64,000 bases of DNA from Streptomyces sp. NBC_00370 (GTDB taxonomy: Bacteria > Actinomycetota > Actinomycetes > Streptomycetales > Streptomycetaceae). Each line of letters begins with the position of its first letter. Position 1 is the first letter of the stretch. The translations under genes were made by a program, and so were the position numbers. The notes under the pieces were generated by a model, which had not been told where the DNA came from, did not search any database, and saw only the letters and a program-made list of their open reading frames with translations. Shown here piece after piece: positions 16,496 to 24,857 of the stretch. The stretch is taken from contig NZ_CP107968.1 of NCBI RefSeq assembly GCF_036084755.1, forward strand, positions 6,766,001-6,830,000, written 5' to 3'.

Positions 16496-17095
16496 TTACG
16501 GCTTCCAGTCCGGCCTGCGGCCGCTCAGTCCGACGACGCGGTCCAGCAGCGGGGCGTCCGCCGGGACCTCGACCGGGGTGCCGAACAGGCTGTTCTTGTT
16601 CGGTCCCATCGCGTCGTCGGGGGTGAGCAGGGCGCGGGACGCCTGGAGCGTCGCCTCGTCGGGCGCGTACCCGAGCCCCGTGCTGCGTGCCACGTCCCAG
16701 CCGTGGATCAGCACTTCGTTGAGGGCGACCACCCCGGCGACCCCGGCCGGCAGATCCACGCCCCCGGCCCTGGTCGCGCCCTGCCAGGCGTCGGGCGACT
16801 GCCAGGCCGCGGCCAGCTCGTCGAGCTGCCGCGCCAGCACGGCGCGCCAGTCGGCGCCGAGCACGGGCAGGACGTTCCCCGGCGTGTTGTCGGTCGTCGG
16901 CCCGAGGTCCTTCCGCGCGGCGTCCCGGAACGCGACGGTCAGCCCCAGGAGATGCGTCAGCACGTCCCGTAGGGCGTAGTCGGGACAGGGCGTGGGCCCG
17001 CCCAGCTGGTCGTCGGTGACGCCGTCGAGCAGCCCGGCGACCTCGTCGCACACGGGCTTCAGGTCGATCATGTCCGTATCGGTGTTCGTCTCCAT
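16496..17095 (-). CDS. DinB/mycothiol-type metal-binding protein (TIGR03086-like)
   Basis: 199 residues. The four-helix DinB/maleylpyruvate-isomerase-like fold is indicated by CPDYALRDVLTHLLGL and by EVLIHGWDVARSTG, which supply the three metal ligands of this family. Members are mycothiol-dependent S-transferase or isomerase candidates in actinobacteria; the substrate is unknown. The ribosome-binding site before the ATG at 17095 is weak, so an internal ATG eight codons on is possible. It stands alone between the chitosanases and the malate synthase terminator. Confidence 0.75.
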   Translation of the reverse strand: METNTDTDMIDLKPVCDEVAGLLDGVTDDQLGGPTPCPDYALRDVLTHLLGLTVAFRDAARKDLGPTTDNTPGNVLPVLGADWRAVLARQLDELAAAWQSPDAWQGATRAGGVDLPAGVAGVVALNEVLIHGWDVARSTGLGYAPDEATLQASRALLTPDDAMGPNKNSLFGTPVEVPADAPLLDRVVGLSGRRPDWKP

Positions 17096-17130
17096 GCAGG
17101 GGTAGACCGGCGGAGCCGGCGAAACTCATC

Positions 17131-17171
17131 GCGAGGCTGCCCCGGTCCTGGCCGGACCGGGGCAGCCTCGC
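17131..17171 (-). terminator. 18-bp-stem hairpin terminator after malate synthase
   Basis: GCGAGGCTGCCCCGGTCC at 17131-17148 and its perfect complement at 17154-17171 enclose a 5-nt loop, 17 bp after the aceB stop on the reverse strand. It is the strongest terminator-like hairpin in the window and, being symmetrical, would work in both directions. Confidence 0.85.
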
Positions 17172-17187
17172 TGAGTGCCGGGTCGGC

Positions 17188-18819
17188 TCAGCCGCGCAGT
17201 TGCTCGTACGCGGGGAGCGTGAGGAAGTCCGCGTAGTCCTCGTCGAGCGAGACCGTCAGCAGCAGGTCGTGCGCCTGCTGCCAGCGCCCGGCGGCGAACG
17301 CCTCGTCGCCGACCTCGGCGCGGATCGCCGCGAGATCGGCGGCGGCGATCTCCCGGGCCAGCTCCGGGGTGGCCCGTACGGTCCGGCCCTCGTGGTCGAA
17401 CTCCACCCCCGCGTTGATCCACTGCCAGATCTGCGAGCGGGAGATCTCGGCCGTCGCCGCGTCCTCCATCAGGTTGAAGATCGCGACGGCGCCCGAGCCG
17501 CGCAGCCAGGACTCGATGTAACGGATGCCGACCTGGACGGCGTTGACCAGCCCGTCGTACGTGGGTTTGGCGTCGAGCGAGTCGACGGCGATCAGGTCGC
17601 CGGCCGCGACGGAGACGTCCTCGCGCAGCCGCTCCTTCTGGTTGGGCTTCGCGCCGAGGACCGCGTCGAACGAGGCCATGGCGATCGGGACGAGGTCCGG
17701 GTGGGCGACCCAGGAGCCGTCGAAGCCGTCGCCGGCCTCCCGGTCCTTGTCGGCCTTGACCTTCTCGAAGGCCACCTTGTTGACCTCGGCGTCGCGCCGG
17801 GACGGGATGAACGCCGCCATGCCGCCGATGGCGTGCGCCCCGCGCTTGTGGCAGGTGCGCACGAGCAGTTCGGTGTAGGCGCGCATGAACGGGGCGGTCA
17901 TGGTGACCGCGTTGCGGTCCGGCAGGACGAACTTGGCGCCGCCGTCACGGAAGTTCTTGACGATCGAGAACAGGTAGTCCCAGCGGCCCGCGTTGAGCCC
18001 GGACGCGTGGTCGCGCAGCTCGTAGAGGATCTCCTCCATCTCGTACGCGGCGGTGATCGTCTCGATCAGCACGGTCGCGCGCACGGTGCCTTGCGGGACG
18101 CCGATGTAGTCCTGGGCGAAGACGAAGATCTCGTTCCAGAGCCTGGCCTCCAGATACGACTCGGTCTTCGGCAGGTAGAAGTACGGGCCCTTGCCGAGGT
18201 CGATCAGCCGCTTGGCGTTGTGGAAGAAGTACAGGCCGAAGTCGACCAGCGCGCCGGGCACGGCGACATCGTCCAACCGCAGGTGGCGCTCGTCGAGATG
18301 CCAGCCGCGCGGGCGCATCACGGCGGTGGCGAGTTCACCGGCCGGCTTCAGGGCGTACGACTTGCCGGACGACGGGTCGGTGAAGTCGATCCTGCGCTCG
18401 TAGGCGTCGATCAGGTTGAGCTGCCCGGTGACCACGTTCTCCCAGGTGGGCGCCGAGGCGTCCTCGAAGTCCGCGAGCCAGATCCTCGCGCCCGAGTTGA
18501 GGGCGTTGATGGTCATCTTGCGGTCGGTCGGCCCGGTGATCTCCACCCGCCGGTCGTTGAGCGCGGCGGGTGCGGGGGCGACCCGCCAGCTGTCGTCGGC
18601 GCGGACGGCCGCGGTCTCGGGGCGGAAGTCGAGGCTCGACGTACGGGCGATCTCGGCCCGGCGCTCGACACGGCGTGCCAGCAGCTCGTCCCGGCGGGGC
18701 GTGAACCGCCGGTGCAGCTCGGCAAGGAAGGTGAGGGCCGCCTCGGAGAGAACCTCGTCCTGCCGTGGCAGGGGCTCGGTCGCGACGATGGCCAGCGGTG
18801 ACGGCGCTGGTGCGGACAT
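17188..18819 (-). CDS. aceB: Malate synthase A
   Basis: 543 residues; condenses glyoxylate with acetyl-CoA to malate. Recognisable motifs are WLADFEDASAPTWENVVTGQ, KTESYLEARLWNEIF, RATVLIETITAAYEMEEILY and the C-terminal ISRSQIWQWINAGV. The ATG has AAGGAG 9 nt upstream. No isocitrate lyase gene is present; instead the gene sits in an allantoin locus, so its glyoxylate probably comes from ureidoglycolate. A TTGAAG-N17-TACTAT promoter overlaps a palindrome shared with uraD and allB. Confidence 0.95.
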   Translation of the reverse strand: MSAPAPSPLAIVATEPLPRQDEVLSEAALTFLAELHRRFTPRRDELLARRVERRAEIARTSSLDFRPETAAVRADDSWRVAPAPAALNDRRVEITGPTDRKMTINALNSGARIWLADFEDASAPTWENVVTGQLNLIDAYERRIDFTDPSSGKSYALKPAGELATAVMRPRGWHLDERHLRLDDVAVPGALVDFGLYFFHNAKRLIDLGKGPYFYLPKTESYLEARLWNEIFVFAQDYIGVPQGTVRATVLIETITAAYEMEEILYELRDHASGLNAGRWDYLFSIVKNFRDGGAKFVLPDRNAVTMTAPFMRAYTELLVRTCHKRGAHAIGGMAAFIPSRRDAEVNKVAFEKVKADKDREAGDGFDGSWVAHPDLVPIAMASFDAVLGAKPNQKERLREDVSVAAGDLIAVDSLDAKPTYDGLVNAVQVGIRYIESWLRGSGAVAIFNLMEDAATAEISRSQIWQWINAGVEFDHEGRTVRATPELAREIAAADLAAIRAEVGDEAFAAGRWQQAHDLLLTVSLDEDYADFLTLPAYEQLRG

Positions 18820-18943
18820 GAGTGGTCACTCCTTCGGCGAACGGTCCGTGCGGTCGGGCCGGCGGCTCGGACGGCACGGGGTGCCGGGGCGCCGGGGTCG
18901 GCCGTCGGCGCCGTCCGAGGTGTCGGGCGCTTCTGACCAGTGG

Positions 18944-18984
18944 ATAGTAGTTTCCTCATGGTGGAACTTCAATGGTTTGTTGAT
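18944..18984 (-). promoter_or_regulatory. aceB promoter with overlapping TTCAAT-N5-GTTGAT operator
   Basis: On the reverse strand TTGAAG (18972-18967), a 17-bp spacer and TACTAT (18949-18944) form a strong promoter. The -35 box is embedded in TTCAAT-GGTTT-GTTGAT (18968-18984), which matches the sites at 9314 and 21355 in arms and 5-bp spacer. Repressor binding here would cover the -35 element. Confidence 0.7.
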
Positions 18985-19032
18985 GTCGAGATTCTCCGGG
19001 TCGAGGGAGTGTGGCGCTCGGTGCCAGCCCCC

Positions 19033-19662
19033 TCACTCATGGTGGTCCCGGTCGAGATGCCACAGATCTTCCTCCGTGTCGATGTCGAACGGCTCGGCGA
19101 CATCCCCGCACTCGACGAGGACGATCTCGCTCTCCCTGGCCCGCAGATAGTCGCGTGCCCCGCGATCGCCCCGCGCATCCGCGGCGACGGCCGTCCAGCG
19201 GTTCGCACCGAACAGCACGGGATGGCCGCGCCGCCCGGCGTACGCGGCCGACACGAGCGAGTCCGGCGAGCGGTACGCCGCGACGACCCGGGCCACCGCC
19301 GCGGCGCCGATGCCCGGCTGGTCCACCAGCAGGACGACCGCCGCTCGCGCCCCCGTACCGGCGAGCGAGGCGAGCCCAGCGCGCAGCGACGAGCCCATAC
19401 CGTCGGCCCAGTCCGGGTTGTCGAGCAGCACACTGCCGGGCAGTACGGCCCGCTCGCGCACCTCGTCGGCCGCCGCTCCCAGCACCACATGCACCGGGCC
19501 GCAGCCGCCCGCGCGCAGGGCGAGCGCGCCGTGCTCCACCAGCGGCCGGCCGCGGTGGGTCAGCAGTGCTTTGGGCCGGCCGCCCAGCCTGCGCCCGCCG
19601 CCGGCCGCCAGCAGCAGTCCTGCGACGGGTGCGGGGTGTTCCTCGGCGTTGTTCTCTGTCAT
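19033..19662 (-). CDS. MobA/MocA-like molybdenum cofactor nucleotidyltransferase
   Basis: 209 residues. The N-terminal GLLLAAGGGRRLGGRPKALL is the nucleotide-binding signature of the MobA-like NTP transferase_3 group; VVLLVDQPGIGAAAV and RRGHPVLFGANRW are also typical. MocA-type members make molybdopterin cytosine dinucleotide for xanthine-dehydrogenase-class enzymes. No molybdoenzyme gene is visible in the window, but the surrounding purine genes make xanthine dehydrogenase the likely client elsewhere. The ribosome-binding site is weak. It lies downstream of, and in the opposite orientation to, the small gene at 19874. Confidence 0.8.
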   Translation of the reverse strand: MTENNAEEHPAPVAGLLLAAGGGRRLGGRPKALLTHRGRPLVEHGALALRAGGCGPVHVVLGAAADEVRERAVLPGSVLLDNPDWADGMGSSLRAGLASLAGTGARAAVVLLVDQPGIGAAAVARVVAAYRSPDSLVSAAYAGRRGHPVLFGANRWTAVAADARGDRGARDYLRARESEIVLVECGDVAEPFDIDTEEDLWHLDRDHHE

Positions 19663-19873
19663 GGGAACTGCCTATCGCATGGGCCCCCGGCCGGCCGTGA
19701 ACTTCGGGCGCGAAGCGGGCAGGATATCCGCCCGCATTCCCGCCGTATTCGGTCCGCGGAGTGGCGCCGAACGCGCGCCAAGGGGTTAACTTGCCCGCGA
19801 ACCTTGGCGCTTGACCACCGTCCGGGAGGTCGGGAAACGGGCACGGAAACGTGCGGAGCGAGGGGGAGACACT

Positions 19874-20206
19874 TTGTTGCGGAGCGTGGGGCAGACGCGG
19901 GTGACAGAGCAGGGGCGGGACCAGGGGCGGGACCCGGACGAGGATCCGAGAGTGGCGGGGCTGCGTGCCGCCATCGCCCGGCTCCGGCGTGAACTGGCCG
20001 GATATCCGGCCGAGTTCAAGGACAGGGCAATCGCGGAGGACGAGCTGGCCGCGCTCGCCGCGATGGTGGCGGGCGGCGCACCCGAGATCGGCCGGATGCG
20101 GCGCTCCCTGCTGCTGATCGTCGGCTCGACCGGTTCGGTCAGCGCGCTCACCCCGGCGCTGATGGGCGTACGGAACGCGGTCGAGCTGTTCGGCGGCCGG
20201 GCCTAG
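19874..20206 (+). CDS. Small conserved streptomycete protein (DUF5955-like)
   Basis: 110 residues from a TTG with GGGGGAG 5 nt upstream; a longer reading from 19811 is possible but lacks a good ribosome-binding site. The core AGLRAAIARLRRELAGYPAE followed by DELAALAAMVAGGAPEI is helical, and a hydrophobic helix (SLLLIVGSTGSVSALTPAL) lies near the C-terminus. I recall such proteins as DUF5955, with no known function. The stop codon TAG lies within the left terminus of the MITE-like element, so the C-terminal residues may be set by that insertion. Confidence 0.65.
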   Translation: MLRSVGQTRVTEQGRDQGRDPDEDPRVAGLRAAIARLRRELAGYPAEFKDRAIAEDELAALAAMVAGGAPEIGRMRRSLLLIVGSTGSVSALTPALMGVRNAVELFGGRA

Positions 20207-20369
20207 GGCCTCTCGTTCGGATCTTGCCGGGCTCGCGGGGTCTGGTGCCGCGCCTCGCGGCGTTGTCGTCGGTCGGCGACGCTCCGCGTCGCCTCCCTCC
20301 TCCGCCTTGCGATCCACGACACCAGACCCCGCTCCCTGATCCGGCCTGATCCAAACGAAAGGCCCTAGG
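20202..20369. mobile_element. 168-bp MITE-like element with about 50-bp imperfect terminal inverted repeats
   Basis: Both ends are CCTAGGGCC/GGCCCTAGG. The left arm runs through CGTTCGGATCTTGCCGG to CGGGGTCTGGTG, and the right arm reversed runs TCGTTTGGATCAGGCCGG to CGGGGTCTGGTG, giving about 50 bp of paired termini. A perfect internal hairpin GGCGACGC-TCC-GCGTCGCC sits at 20275-20293. It has no coding capacity, so it is probably a non-autonomous miniature element. It lies between two convergent genes and provides the stop codon of the upstream one. Confidence 0.75.
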
Positions 20370-20403
20370 TCCGGAGCGGGTCCGGCCCGGCTCGTCCCGG
20401 CTT

Positions 20404-21204
20404 CTAGGCCTGGGTGTTGCTGGTCAGTACGTCCGACAGGTCCCTGGCGACCTCCTGGAGCACCGGCACGATCCTTGCGGTGGCCGACTCGGTCAGCCGT
20501 CCCGCCGGGCCCGAGATGGAAATCGCCGCCGCCGTGGGGGAGTTGGGGATCGGTACCGCGAGGCAGCGGACACCGATCTCCTGCTCGTTGTCGTCCACCG
20601 CGTAGCCGGCCCCGCGCACCACCTCAAGGGCGCGCAGGAAGCCGTCCGGGGTGGTGATCGTCTTGTCGGTGGTGGCCGGCATGCCCGTACGGGCGAGCAG
20701 CGCCCTGACGTCGTCCGGCGGGATGTGTGCGAGCAGGGCCTTGCCGACTCCGGTGGAGTGCGGGAGGACCCGCCGGCCGACCTCGGTGAACATCCGCATC
20801 GAGTGCTTGGACGGCACCTGTGCGACGTAGACGATCTCGTCGCCGTCCAGCAGCGCCATGTTCGCGGTCTCGCCGGTCTCCTCGACCAGCCGGGCCAGAT
20901 AGGGCCTGGCCCAGGTGCCGAGCAGCCGCGACGCCGACTCGCCGAGCCGGATCAGCCGCGGGCCGAGTGCGTACCGCCGGTTCGACTGCTGGCGTACGTA
21001 GCCGCAGACGACCAGCGTGCGCATGAGACGGTGAATGGTGGGCAGCGGCAGACCGCTGCTGGCGGAGAGCTCGCTCAGACCGACCTCGCCGCCGGCGTCC
21101 GCCATCCGTTCGAGCAGGTCGAACGCGCGCTCAAGGGATTGGACGCCACCGCCGGCGGAGGCGGATTTCGCGGCGTCGGTGATGCTGGCGCTGGACGACG
21201 GCAC
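20404..21204 (-). CDS. IclR-family regulator, probable allantoin/urate repressor (AllR-like)
   Basis: 266 residues. An N-terminal winged helix (QSLERAFDLLERMADAGGEV, then LPLPTIHRLMRTLVVCGYVR) is followed by the IclR effector domain with PHSTGVGKALLAH and DNEQEIGVRCLAVPI. It diverges from allantoinase across a 188-bp control region. Streptomycete AllR represses allantoin genes and is released by allantoate or glyoxylate-type ligands by established analogy. Three TTCAAC-N5-GTTGAA-like sites at uraD, aceB and allB are probable targets. Assignment as AllR rests on neighbourhood plus family. Confidence 0.9.
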   Translation of the reverse strand: MPSSSASITDAAKSASAGGGVQSLERAFDLLERMADAGGEVGLSELSASSGLPLPTIHRLMRTLVVCGYVRQQSNRRYALGPRLIRLGESASRLLGTWARPYLARLVEETGETANMALLDGDEIVYVAQVPSKHSMRMFTEVGRRVLPHSTGVGKALLAHIPPDDVRALLARTGMPATTDKTITTPDGFLRALEVVRGAGYAVDDNEQEIGVRCLAVPIPNSPTAAAISISGPAGRLTESATARIVPVLQEVARDLSDVLTSNTQA

Positions 21205-21278
21205 GTCAGGTGTCCTTTCGGGACGGGCTGGGCGAACAAACAGCCTACCGGTCCTGGGTAAAGATACATTCTGCTCAA

Positions 21279-21294
21279 CGAAATAGTACTTTCG
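21279..21294. promoter_or_regulatory. Palindrome CGAAA-N6-TTTCG between allR and allB
   Basis: CGAAATAGTACTTTCG lies 75 bp upstream of the IclR gene start, with 5-bp arms, in the divergent control region. It differs from the TTCAAC sites. It may be a second binding site for the IclR protein or for another regulator; the evidence is only symmetry and position. Confidence 0.4.
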
Positions 21295-21323
21295 CTTGGT
21301 GGAAAAAGCGATGGCAGTCGGTC

Positions 21324-21371
21324 TTGACGGACCGGAATCGAGGGGGAAGACTTCTTCAACACTTCGTTGAA
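21324..21371 (+). promoter_or_regulatory. allB promoter with TTCAAC-ACTTC-GTTGAA operator
   Basis: TTGACG (21324-21329) and AAGACT (21347-21352), 17 bp apart, are a plausible promoter. The perfect inverted repeat TTCAAC-N5-GTTGAA (21355-21371) follows immediately, over the expected transcription start. It is the most symmetrical of the three matching sites and lies in the intergenic region of the IclR gene. Confidence 0.7.
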
Positions 21372-21392
21372 TTTCAGAGAGGCAGGCCCCGC

Positions 21393-22733
21393 GTGCCCGA
21401 TGTGAGCCTGGTGCTGCGCTCGACGCGCGTCGTCACCCCCGAGGGGACGCGCGCCGCCTCGGTCGCGGTCGCCGACGGACGGATCGCCGCCGTGCTGCCG
21501 TACGGATCCGACGTACCGCCCGGAGCGCGGCTTGAGGACGTCGGCGACGACGTCGTGCTTCCCGGGCTCGTCGACACCCATGTGCATGTGAACGACCCGG
21601 GCCGCACCGAGTGGGAAGGGTTCTGGACCGCCACCCGCGCCGCCGCCGCCGGCGGGATCACCACCCTGCTGGACATGCCGCTCAACTCGCTGCCCCCGAC
21701 GACGACGGCCGCCCATCTGCGTACCAAGCAGGACGTCGCGCGGCCGAAGGCCCATGTCGACGTCGGCTTCTGGGGCGGCGCGGTACCGGACAACGTCAAG
21801 GATCTGCGGCCCCTGTACGACGCGGGGGTCTTCGGCTTCAAGTGCTTCCTCTCGCCGTCCGGTGTCGAGGAGTTCCCCGAGCTCGACCAGGACCAACTCG
21901 CCCGCTCCCTCGCCGAGATCGCCGGCTTCGGCGGTCTGCTGATCGTGCACGCCGAGGACCCGCACGAGCTGGCCGGCGCACCGCAGCGCGGCGGCCCCGC
22001 GTACGCCGACTTCCTGGCGTCCCGGCCGCGCGGCGCGGAGAACGCGGCGATCACGCATCTGATCGCCCAGGCCAAACGGCTCGACGCGCGGGTGCACGTC
22101 CTGCATCTGTCCTCCTCCGACGCGCTGCCGCTGATCGCCGCGGCCAAGAGCGAAGGCGTGCGGATCACCGTCGAGTCCTGCCCGCACTTCCTCACCCTCA
22201 CCGCCGAGGAAGTGCCGGACGGCGCGACGGAGTTCAAATGCTGCCCGCCGATCCGCGAGGCGGCCAACCAGGATCTGCTCTGGCAGGGACTGATCGACGG
22301 GACGATCGACTGCGTCGTCTCCGACCACTCGCCCTGCACCACCGACCTCAAGACCCCGGACTTCGCCTCCGCCTGGGGCGGCATCTCCTCCCTCCAGCTC
22401 GGCCTGCCGGCCATCTGGACCGAGGCGCGCCGCCGCGGCCGCACCCTGGAGGACGTCGCCCGCTGGATGTCGACGGCCCCCGCGGCGCTCGCGGGACTCG
22501 CGGACAAGGGCGCGATCGAGGCCGGCCGTGACGCCGACTTCGCCGTCGTCGCTCCTGACGCGACCTTCACCGTCGACCCGGCGGAACTGCACCACCGCAA
22601 TCAGGTGACCGCCTACGCGGGCAGGACGCTCCACGGCGTCGTCCGATCGACCTGGCTGCGCGGCAGCCGGACCCTGATCGACGGCGCCCTCGTGGAACCG
22701 CCCGCAGGCCGACTGCTCGAAAGGAACAACTGA
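21393..22733 (+). CDS. allB: Allantoinase
   Basis: 446 residues; hydrolyses allantoin to allantoate. It is a cyclic amidohydrolase with DTHVHVNDPGRTEWEG, the carbamylated Lys150 in FGFKCFLSPSG, IVHAEDPHE, VLHLSSSDA and VVSDHSPCT, supplying the two-metal site. The GTG at 21393 is chosen; the longer reading runs through the promoter and operator. The TTG start of allantoicase is 2 nt after its stop, so the two form an operon. It lies directly opposite the IclR regulator. Confidence 0.95.
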   Translation: MPDVSLVLRSTRVVTPEGTRAASVAVADGRIAAVLPYGSDVPPGARLEDVGDDVVLPGLVDTHVHVNDPGRTEWEGFWTATRAAAAGGITTLLDMPLNSLPPTTTAAHLRTKQDVARPKAHVDVGFWGGAVPDNVKDLRPLYDAGVFGFKCFLSPSGVEEFPELDQDQLARSLAEIAGFGGLLIVHAEDPHELAGAPQRGGPAYADFLASRPRGAENAAITHLIAQAKRLDARVHVLHLSSSDALPLIAAAKSEGVRITVESCPHFLTLTAEEVPDGATEFKCCPPIREAANQDLLWQGLIDGTIDCVVSDHSPCTTDLKTPDFASAWGGISSLQLGLPAIWTEARRRGRTLEDVARWMSTAPAALAGLADKGAIEAGRDADFAVVAPDATFTVDPAELHHRNQVTAYAGRTLHGVVRSTWLRGSRTLIDGALVEPPAGRLLERNN

Positions 22734-22735
22734 CC

Positions 22736-23863
22736 TTGTCACAAACCCCGTTGAACTCCACCACCTTCACCGGCGACGTCGCGCCCTACGGCGGCGGCGA
22801 CCCGTACGCCGACTACCGCGCGGCCGAACTGCCCTTCACCCAGCTCGCCGATCTCGCCGACCGGCGGCTCGGCGCCGGTGTCGTCGCCGCCAACGACGAG
22901 TTCTTCGCCGAGCGCGAGAATCTGCTGAAGCCGGGCGTCGCCGAGTTCGACCCCGAGCGCTTCGGACACAAGGGCAAGATCATGGACGGCTGGGAGACCC
23001 GCCGCAGGCGCGGTGTCTCGGCGGCCCGGCCGCACCCCACGAACACCGACCACGACTGGGCGCTCGTCCGGCTCGGCGCGCCCGGGGTGATCCGGGGGAT
23101 CGTCGTCGACACCGCCCACTTCCGCGGCAACTACCCGCAGGCGGTGTCGGTCGAAGGCGCTTCGGTGCCCGGCTCGCCGTCCCCCGAGACGCTGCTCGGC
23201 GACGACGTGAAGTGGACAACGCTGGTACCCCGTACGGCAGTCGGCGGCCACGCGGCCAACGGCTTCAGCGTCGACGCCGAACAGCGCTTCACCCATCTGC
23301 GGCTCAACCAGCACCCGGACGGCGGGATCGCCCGGCTGCGGGTGTACGGCGAGGTCGCCCCCGACCCGGGGTGGCTGACCGCGCTCGGTACGTTCGACCT
23401 CGTCGCGCTGGAGAACGGCGGCCGGGTCGAGGACGCGTCCGACCGCTTCTACTCCCCGGCCACCAACACCATCCAGCCGGGCCGCTCCCACAAGATGGAC
23501 GACGGCTGGGAGACCAGGCGCCGCCGCGACCAGGGCAACGACTGGATCAGCTACGCGCTGGCGACGCAGTCGGAGATCCGCGCCGTCGAGATCGACACCG
23601 CCTACCTCAAGGGCAACGCGGCGGGCTGGGCGACCCTTTCGGTGCGCGACGGCGAGAGCGGCGCGTGGACCGAGATCCTGCCCCGCACCCGGCTCCAGCC
23701 GGACACGAACCACCGGTTCGTGCTGCCGTCCGCCGCGGTCGCCACGCACGTACGGATCGACATCTTCCCCGACGGCGGTATCTCCCGGCTCCGCCTCTTC
23801 GGCTCGCTGACCGAACAGGGCGCGGCCCGACTGGCGGCCCGCCACCAGGAGTTGGGCGGCTGA
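22736..23863 (+). CDS. alc: Allantoicase
   Basis: 375 residues; cleaves allantoate to ureidoglycolate and urea. The internal duplication typical of the family is plain: GKIMDGWETRRRRG in the first half and HKMDDGWETRRRRD in the second, each followed by a jelly-roll segment with RGIVVDTAHFRGN or RAVEIDTAYLKGN. The TTG start is 2 nt after the allantoinase stop with AAAGGAAC upstream. Urea and ureidoglycolate enzymes are not encoded in the window. Confidence 0.95.
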   Translation: MSQTPLNSTTFTGDVAPYGGGDPYADYRAAELPFTQLADLADRRLGAGVVAANDEFFAERENLLKPGVAEFDPERFGHKGKIMDGWETRRRRGVSAARPHPTNTDHDWALVRLGAPGVIRGIVVDTAHFRGNYPQAVSVEGASVPGSPSPETLLGDDVKWTTLVPRTAVGGHAANGFSVDAEQRFTHLRLNQHPDGGIARLRVYGEVAPDPGWLTALGTFDLVALENGGRVEDASDRFYSPATNTIQPGRSHKMDDGWETRRRRDQGNDWISYALATQSEIRAVEIDTAYLKGNAAGWATLSVRDGESGAWTEILPRTRLQPDTNHRFVLPSAAVATHVRIDIFPDGGISRLRLFGSLTEQGAARLAARHQELGG

Positions 23864-23881
23864 CCGGCTGACCGGCTGACC
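23858..23881. repeat. 8-bp tandem repeat GGCTGACC x3 over the allantoicase stop
   Basis: Three exact copies of GGCTGACC span the end of the allantoicase gene. The first copy contains its TGA stop. Slippage here would not alter the protein because the stop is in the first unit. Confidence 0.8.
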
Positions 23882-23932
23882 GCAGGGACGGGGGACGCGC
23901 TGCGGCCCGGCAGCAGGGCCTGGGCGAGCGGC

Positions 23933-24673
23933 CTAGGCGGCGTGGCCGCCGTCCACCGCGAACTCCGCCCCCGTCACATAGCCGGCCTCGTCACCGGCGA
24001 GGAACGCCACCATCGCCGCCACCTCGTCCGCCGAGCCGTACCGGCCGAGCGCCGTCATGGCGCTCTGGGCCGGTGAGTGCGGCCCGTCGGCCGGATTCAT
24101 GTCCGTGTCCGTCGGGCCCGGGTGGACGATGTTGGCGGTGATGCCGCGCTCGCCCAACTCCCGTGCCAGCGCCTTCGTCAGACCGATCAGCGCCGACTTG
24201 CTCGTCGCGTAGAGCGTGCCGCCGGGGCCCGGCACGCGCTGCGTCATACAGCTGCCGACGGTGACGATCCGGCCGCCGCGGCCCAGCCGCGACGCCGCCG
24301 CCTGCGAGGCGAGGAACACGCCCCGGACATTCACGTCCAGAGTCCGGGACACCTCGTCGGCGGTGAAGCCGTCGAGCGGACCGAGCAGCCCCACGCCCAC
24401 GTTGTTGACGAGGATGTCGAGCTTCCCGAGGCCCGCCACCGTACGGTCCACCGCCCCTGCCGCCTCCGCCGGGTCGGCCGAATCGGCGCGCAGCGCGAGC
24501 CCGCGCCGCCCCGTCGCCTCGATCTTCCGTACGACGGCGAGCGCCGCCTCCTCGCCCGTCACATAGGTGAGCGCCACATCGGCGCCGTCCTGCGCGAGCC
24601 GCAGCGCCGTCGCCGCTCCGATACCCCGGCTGCCGCCGGTGACCAGTGCCGTCCTGCCGTCCAGTGCGGACAT
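23933..24673 (-). CDS. SDR-family NAD(P)-dependent oxidoreductase
   Basis: 246 residues, classical short-chain dehydrogenase. TALVTGGSRGIGAAT is the nucleotide-binding loop, VNNVG the second motif, and Ser(VGSCMTQ) with YATSK supplies the catalytic residues; the chain ends GYVTGAEFAVDGGHAA. The ATG at 24673 is used, with GAGGGAG upstream; longer readings are leader sequence. It resembles 3-oxoacyl-reductase-like enzymes of unknown substrate. It converges on allantoicase and diverges from a lipoprotein gene, so context gives no substrate. Confidence 0.88.
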   Translation of the reverse strand: MSALDGRTALVTGGSRGIGAATALRLAQDGADVALTYVTGEEAALAVVRKIEATGRRGLALRADSADPAEAAGAVDRTVAGLGKLDILVNNVGVGLLGPLDGFTADEVSRTLDVNVRGVFLASQAAASRLGRGGRIVTVGSCMTQRVPGPGGTLYATSKSALIGLTKALARELGERGITANIVHPGPTDTDMNPADGPHSPAQSAMTALGRYGSADEVAAMVAFLAGDEAGYVTGAEFAVDGGHAA

Positions 24674-24857
24674 GAGCCGTCTCCCTCTTCCGTGGTGGGG
24701 CGCCGACGGACGAAGCTCCCGCCGCACGCTGCCTACGATGAAAGCGGCGCGGCGGCGACGCCGCTGGCGGCTATCGGACCCCAGGCTCGGCAACCGCCAA
24801 CACGGCCCACGGAGCGCCCACTTGATATCCGGCCGGGCCCGAACGAACAATCGGAGG

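Noticed and set aside
21368..21376. TGAATTTCA as another LacI site near allB
   Set aside because: Spacing between arms is 1 bp rather than 4, and it overlaps the well-matched TTCAAC-N5-GTTGAA operator.
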